35,016 bases of DNA from Planctomycetota bacterium (lineage in GTDB: Bacteria > Planctomycetota > MHYJ01 > WSZJ01 > JACPWG01): positions 130,111 through 165,126 of the forward strand of contig JACPWG010000034.1 in NCBI GenBank assembly GCA_016197205.1, written 5' to 3'. The notes beneath the pieces were generated by a model. It was not told the origin of the DNA, made no database searches, and saw only the letters and a list, made by a program, of their open reading frames with translations. The position numbers and the translations under genes were made by a program. Position 1 is the stretch's first letter, and each line of letters begins with the position of its first letter. Below are positions 31,217 to 35,016 of this stretch, one piece after another.

Positions 31217-32698
31217 ATGCGGCGCGCGGGCAGTCCCCGGCACTGGACGGTAGCGGCGGTCCTGCTGCTCTCGATGGTAAGCCTCCACGCATCCAGCGCG
31301 TCGGCGGCCTGGAAGATCTGCATCGATCCCGGGCACGGCGGCAGCGACCCCGGCGCCGGCGCCAACGGCCTGCACGAGGCCGCCCTGAACCTCGACGCCT
31401 CCCTGCGCCTCAAGGACCTCCTGAACGCGGACACGGCCGACGCCGGCGGCGGGAGCGCCTGGACCGTCCTCCTCACACGCACCACCAACGTCTTCGTCAG
31501 CCTCTCCAGCCGCGTCAGCTACGCGAACTCCAACGGCTGCCACCGCTTCGTGTCGATCCACACCAACTCGGGCGGCGGGTACGGCAGCGAAACCTTCATG
31601 TACTACGACGGGAGCGCAACCTCCGCGGATCAACGGAACAAGATCCAGGAAGAGGTGCTCGAGCACGGACAGCGGTACAATCGAGGGGTGAAGCTCGCGG
31701 GCTTCTACGTGATCAAGTACACCTCGATGCCGGCGACGCTCACGGAAATGGCCTTCGTAGACAATGCGGGAGATGCGGCCAAGCTCGGCAGCCCGGCCTG
31801 GCGCCAGCAGATCGCCCGTGCGCACCTGCACGCCCTCCAGCGGAGTTTCGGCGGCTCGGCCTACGACCCCGGCGCCGGCTCAGCCCCGCCGCCGCCCGGC
31901 CCGACCTACCTCGCAAGCCTCGTCGGCGTCACCGCCCCGGCCTCGCTCCAGTCCGGAAAAACCGCTGTCGTCACCGTAAAGCTCAAGAATCTCGGCACGG
32001 CCACGTGGACCCCGGCGGCGGTCCGTCTCGGGACCGCAAGCCCCTACGACCATCCGAGTCTTTTTTTCAGGTCCGGAAATTGGCTCAGCCAGACCCGGCC
32101 CGCGGCGCTCGCGTCGAACACCGCGCCGGGCGCGATCGGAAGTTTCTCCTTTACGATCCAGGCGCCGCCGGTGACCTCGGCCTCTTCGAAGACTGAGACC
32201 CTGCAGGCGCGGTTCAACGAGTCCGCTTGGTTCGGACCGCAGGTGAATTTCACGGTCGCCGTCGCGCCGCCCACGGTCCGCCCTCCGTTCGACGCCATCC
32301 TCGTGAGCGCGACGTACGACGACGAACTGTACCTGAGCGAGACCACGACGGTGACGGTCAAGCTCTACAACGCAGGGACGCAGACCTGGACGCCCACGAA
32401 TGTGAGGCTCGGCACGTGGGGCCCCCCCAACCGCCTGAGCGCCCTGAAGCCGCCCGCGGGCTGGCTCTCCCCCACGCGACCGGCCACCGTCACCGACAAC
32501 ACCCCGGCCGGCGGCGTCGGCGTCTTCACTTTCCAGCTCAAGGCCCCGGCGCAGCTCGAGACCGTCGTGGTCTCCGACGAGGAATTCCGTCTGGTGCAGA
32601 CGAACGGCACTTGGTTCGGCCCCTCCGTCATCGCCTCGATCGTCATCACGCCCATCGGCTTCGGCGGCCCCCCGCCCGACGGCGGCCACGGCCACTGA
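31217..32698 (+). CDS. N-acetylmuramoyl-L-alanine amidase with two NBR1-like Ig domains (493 aa)
   Basis: The ATG at 31217 has an AGAGG site 8 bases upstream. Residues 1-30 are a signal peptide ending ASSASA. Residues about 33-215 are an Amidase_3 domain that cleaves the amide bond between muramic acid and the stem peptide. Zinc and catalytic residues are present: His40 in IDPGHGG, Glu54 in LHEAALNL, His115 in SIHTNSGG and Glu177 in LTEMAFVDN. After a Pro linker come two copies (about 230-345 and 355-480) of an Ig-like domain of the NBR1 central type (VTVKLKNLGTATWTPAAVRLG and VTVKLYNAGTQTWTPTNVRLG). These may bind the envelope or other proteins; that role is inferred. The C-terminus is Gly/Pro/His-rich. 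It is divergent from the selenoprotein gene. Confidence 0.93.
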   Translation: MRRAGSPRHWTVAAVLLLSMVSLHASSASAAWKICIDPGHGGSDPGAGANGLHEAALNLDASLRLKDLLNADTADAGGGSAWTVLLTRTTNVFVSLSSRVSYANSNGCHRFVSIHTNSGGGYGSETFMYYDGSATSADQRNKIQEEVLEHGQRYNRGVKLAGFYVIKYTSMPATLTEMAFVDNAGDAAKLGSPAWRQQIARAHLHALQRSFGGSAYDPGAGSAPPPPGPTYLASLVGVTAPASLQSGKTAVVTVKLKNLGTATWTPAAVRLGTASPYDHPSLFFRSGNWLSQTRPAALASNTAPGAIGSFSFTIQAPPVTSASSKTETLQARFNESAWFGPQVNFTVAVAPPTVRPPFDAILVSATYDDELYLSETTTVTVKLYNAGTQTWTPTNVRLGTWGPPNRLSALKPPAGWLSPTRPATVTDNTPAGGVGVFTFQLKAPAQLETVVVSDEEFRLVQTNGTWFGPSVIASIVITPIGFGGPPPDGGHGH

Positions 32699-33018
32699 TC
32701 CGCCCCCCCGCCAGTCCGCCCCTTCGCCGCCCGCCCTTTGGCTTTCGACGGCGCAACCTCGTTCCGGGCAAGAAATCTGGGCAGGGTTCGAACTGCCGTC
32801 GGCGTCGGGCAAGACCGACTTCGAGGCCTCGCTTCGTGGGCACGGCAGCGCCGTGCCCCTACGGCAGCTACCCGATCGGCAAGCGAAATCCGGTTTCGAA
32901 TCATGCCAAAATCCGTCCGGCTTCACGTTCCCTTAAGGTGGCCCGGGGTAAAATTCGGGCGCGTGTGAGAGGCCGCGCGTGGCGGCCACGCTTCTCGAAT
33001 CCCCAGCGGAGGTGTACC
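32699..33018. other. Intergenic region with dispersed palindrome
   Basis: About 320 bases. It holds GGGCACGGCAGCGCCGTGCC (32838-32857), shared with 28017-28036. TAAAAT at 32949-32954 might be a -10 for the PDZ gene, but no well-spaced -35 is seen. Confidence 0.5.
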
Positions 33019-33615
33019 ATGAGATTCGCCCTGACCCTGGCCCTGTGTCTCCTGGCGAGCGCGACGGCGTATTCCGAGGACAGCCGCGCCGAGAAATCCA
33101 CAAACGAGACCCTGAAGCAGCGCATCCTCGAGCGCGTGGAGCAGCGGCTCCGCGCGAACGACGAGCGCATCCTCGCCGAAGTGCGGAAGCTGCTCGACGA
33201 GCAGCTCGGCGCGAGCGTAGGGAACGCCCCGGATGGGGCCGACGCTCCCGCCCACCGCGCGCCCGGCTTCCTGGGGATCCAGGGGGAGGACGCGGAGCAG
33301 GGGATCGAAGTGGTCGGGATCGTCGCCGAGACGCCGGCCGCCGAGATCGGGCTGCGGAAGGGGGACGTCGTAACGGCTGTGAACGGCACGAAAGTCGACG
33401 GCATTCCCAACCTGGCCAAGCTGCTGGGCGAGCTCGGCGCCGGACAGCAGGTGAAGGTCGCCTACCTGCGGGACGGAAAGGCGCACTCCGCCGCCGCGAC
33501 GCTCGCGGCCCGTCCGTCAGGGGATGACGATGAGGACGACGATGACGACGATGACGATGACGATGACGATGAGGACGGCGGCGCTGACGACGACGGCGAC
33601 GGCGACGACGACTAG
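33019..33615 (+). CDS. Exported PDZ-domain protein with poly-acidic tail (198 aa)
   Basis: The ATG at 33019 has GGAGG 6 bases upstream. Residues 1-19 are a signal peptide. A charged helix (about 25-65, LKQRILERVEQRLRANDER) may be a coiled coil. A PDZ domain (about 83-163) shows GFLGIQGE...VVGIVAETPAAEIGLRKGDVVTAVNGTKVDGIPNL, the substrate-carboxylate-binding fold of HtrA-type proteins, but no protease domain is present. The last 30 residues are almost all Asp/Glu/Gly, encoded by a GAY-triplet run (33523-33612), possibly calcium-binding. It lies upstream of a two-component pair, so a role in sensing envelope stress is a reasonable guess. Confidence 0.9.
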   Translation: MRFALTLALCLLASATAYSEDSRAEKSTNETLKQRILERVEQRLRANDERILAEVRKLLDEQLGASVGNAPDGADAPAHRAPGFLGIQGEDAEQGIEVVGIVAETPAAEIGLRKGDVVTAVNGTKVDGIPNLAKLLGELGAGQQVKVAYLRDGKAHSAAATLAARPSGDDDEDDDDDDDDDDDDEDGGADDDGDGDDD

Positions 33616-33624
33616 CCGGAACGG

Positions 33625-33660
33625 CCGGGGGGCGGTAGAATGGGTCTACCGCCCCCCCGG
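33625..33660 (+). terminator. Strong hairpin between the PDZ and response regulator genes
   Basis: GGGGGGCGGTAGA (33627-33639) pairs with TCTACCGCCCCCC (33645-33657) across a 5-base loop, extended by CC/GG. Only three T follow, so it may be a weak terminator or attenuator that sets different expression for the PDZ gene and the two-component genes 21 bases downstream. Confidence 0.6.
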
Positions 33661-33680
33661 TTTCCCCCACGGAGCGCCGC

Positions 33681-34334
33681 ATGCGCGTCCTGGTCGTTGA
33701 GGACGAGGTGGACCTCGTCCGCGCCCTCAAGCAGGCCCTCGAAGAGGAGGGCTTCTCGGTGGACGTCGCCACCGACGGCGCGACGGGCCTCCTGAACGCG
33801 CAGAGCATTGCCTACGACGCCCTCGTGCTCGATCTCATGCTCCCCGGCCTCGACGGCCTCTCCCTCCTCGCGCGCCTCCGCCAGTCCCGCAAGACCCCGG
33901 TGCTCATCCTGACCGCGCGCGACGCCGTCGCCGATCGGGTCAAGGGTCTCGACGCGGGGGCCGACGACTACCTCACCAAGCCCTTCGCGCTGGACGAACT
34001 GGTCGCCCGCCTCCGCGCGCTCGTCCGCCGTTCCGCCGATCGACCGTCCCCCCTTCTCCGTTTCGCGGACGTGGAGCTGAACACCGCCGCCCGCACGGTG
34101 ACGCGGGCCGGCGTCGCGGTCGACCTGACCGCCAAGGAGTACGCGGTGCTCGAACTCCTGGCCCTGCGCCGCGGTTCGCTCGTGAGCCGGACGGAGATCT
34201 ACGAACACGTCTATGACGAAGAAGAGCTCACAGTCTCGAACGTCGTGGACGTCTACGTGTCCAACCTGCGACGAAAGCTCGGGAAGGACTTCGTCGAGAC
34301 CCGGCGCGGGCAGGGGTACATCCTCCATGAATAG
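33681..34334 (+). CDS. OmpR/PhoB-family response regulator (217 aa)
   Basis: The ATG at 33681 has CGGAG 8 bases upstream. The receiver domain (1-118) has VVEDE, phospho-acceptor Asp51 in LDLMLPGLDG, Thr78 and Lys100 in DYLTKPF. The C-terminal winged helix (about 125-217) shows FADVELNTAARTV, LTAKEYAVLELLALRRGSLVSR and VDVYVSNLRRKLG...RRGQGYIL, the DNA-binding pattern of the family. The stop overlaps the histidine kinase start by 8 bases, so the two are a cognate pair. Confidence 0.97.
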   Translation: MRVLVVEDEVDLVRALKQALEEEGFSVDVATDGATGLLNAQSIAYDALVLDLMLPGLDGLSLLARLRQSRKTPVLILTARDAVADRVKGLDAGADDYLTKPFALDELVARLRALVRRSADRPSPLLRFADVELNTAARTVTRAGVAVDLTAKEYAVLELLALRRGSLVSRTEIYEHVYDEEELTVSNVVDVYVSNLRRKLGKDFVETRRGQGYILHE

Positions 34335-35016
34335 GTCGATCCGCCGGACGCTGCTCTTCTGGTACGCGCTGATTCTGCTCGGCGTGATCGCCGCGTTCGG
34401 CGCCGTGCTCGCCGTCGAGGTCCGGGAAGCGGCGCTTCGGCAGGTCGACTCCGAAGTGACGGCGCACGCCCAGGCGCTGGTCGACGAACTCGAGCCGCAG
34501 CCGGGCGGCCATTTCGAGCTGGAGCTGTCGGACGAGTACGTACGGTATTTCCGGCGCGCCGGACCCGACACGCCCTACTACGCGATCTGGGACGAGAAGG
34601 GGGCCTTCGTGGACCGGTCGCGGCCGGACGTCGAGCCGCGGCGCCCCTCCGCGCCGGAGGAGCGCGAAGACGGGACCCGGCGCGAGCACATCGTCGCCGG
34701 GCCGGGAGGGACGCTCCTCCTCGTGGGCCGCGACACGCGGGGCGAGCGCGAGCGGCTGCGTGACTTTCTCGGCATGGTTCTCGGCGCGGGCGCGGGCGTG
34801 CTCGTGCTCGCGCTCGGGGGAGGATGGTTCCTGGCCGGCCGCGCGCTTGAGCCCATCGACCGCATCACGCGCGCCGCCGCGGCGATCTCCGCTTCGAACC
34901 TCTCGCAGCGCGTGGACGTCGCGCACACCGAGAGCGAGCTGGGCCGACTCGCCAAGACGCTGAACGAGACCTTCGAGCGGCTTCAGGGCTCGTTCGAGCG
35001 ACAGACGCGCTTCACC
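34327..35016 (+). CDS. Sensor histidine kinase, partial (runs off window end)
   Basis: The ATG at 34327 overlaps the regulator's TAG by 8 bases. The first 230 residues are visible. They include a membrane helix (about 8-30), a periplasmic sensor region (31-146), a second membrane helix (147-170) and a HAMP linker (171-222, GRALEPIDRITRAAAAISASNLSQRVD). The window ends at RQTRFT, just before the expected H-box. It is an inner-membrane partner of the OmpR-type regulator. The signal is unknown; the PDZ protein upstream could be part of the circuit. Confidence 0.95.
   Translation, partial: MNRSIRRTLLFWYALILLGVIAAFGAVLAVEVREAALRQVDSEVTAHAQALVDELEPQPGGHFELELSDEYVRYFRRAGPDTPYYAIWDEKGAFVDRSRPDVEPRRPSAPEEREDGTRREHIVAGPGGTLLLVGRDTRGERERLRDFLGMVLGAGAGVLVLALGGGWFLAGRALEPIDRITRAAAAISASNLSQRVDVAHTESELGRLAKTLNETFERLQGSFERQTRFT

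Overview
The window is about 70% G+C. It carries short tightly packed operons separated by 0.2-0.9 kb spacers full of short dispersed repeats. The style (many orphan response regulators, CHASE2 and REC-DUF4388 proteins, a stand-alone Ser/Thr kinase, conserved zinc-ribbon membrane proteins, abundant hairpin repeats) suggests an environmental Planctomycetota-like bacterium. No rRNA or other phylogenetic marker is present, so this is an inference; a myxobacterium-like lineage is not excluded.

Region 1 (1-7474, minus strand) is a three-gene translationally coupled operon. It encodes a single-domain response regulator, a PgsC/CapC-like polytopic membrane protein fused to a large exported region, and a 1233-residue membrane-anchored protein. 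The two large proteins together hold three copies of one domain resembling poly-gamma-glutamate hydrolase; only the last copy keeps the metal-binding-type residues. Region 2 (7.5-12 kb, minus) holds a REC-DUF4388 regulator followed by a CHASE2-GAF-PAS kinase whose ATPase domain is cut off by repeat DNA, plus a small DUF1858 redox protein. Region 3 (12.5-16.4 kb) has a zinc-ribbon membrane protein and a pair of overlapping membrane-protein genes. Diverging from them is an acylating aldehyde dehydrogenase with a near-consensus promoter and a Cys-rich tail. Region 4 (16.9-23.4 kb) carries DUF2203, DUF4149, RocA-type glutamate semialdehyde dehydrogenase, a NuoE-NuoF fusion and a DUF4097 surface protein.

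Region 5 (23.5-30.3 kb) is accessory and decaying. It contains a Ser/Thr kinase / 99-aa protein / DUF6036 nucleotidyltransferase / 114-aa protein module and a second degraded copy of it. Both copies are interrupted by short inverted-repeat elements, and an Rpn-family nuclease lies between them. Region 6 (30.4-35 kb) contains an exported thioredoxin-like protein read as a selenoprotein (in-frame TGA in a CxxU motif, hairpin with GGU loop just downstream, strong promoter and terminator). It also holds an amidase with two NBR1-like Ig domains, a PDZ protein with a poly-acidic tail, and an OmpR-type two-component pair whose kinase runs off the window end.

The strongest leads are the unrecognised selenoprotein, the PgsC-like / hydrolase-domain operon, the duplicated kinase-nucleotidyltransferase module, and a 133-bp inverted-repeat element that supplies stop codons at the 3' ends of three reading frames.
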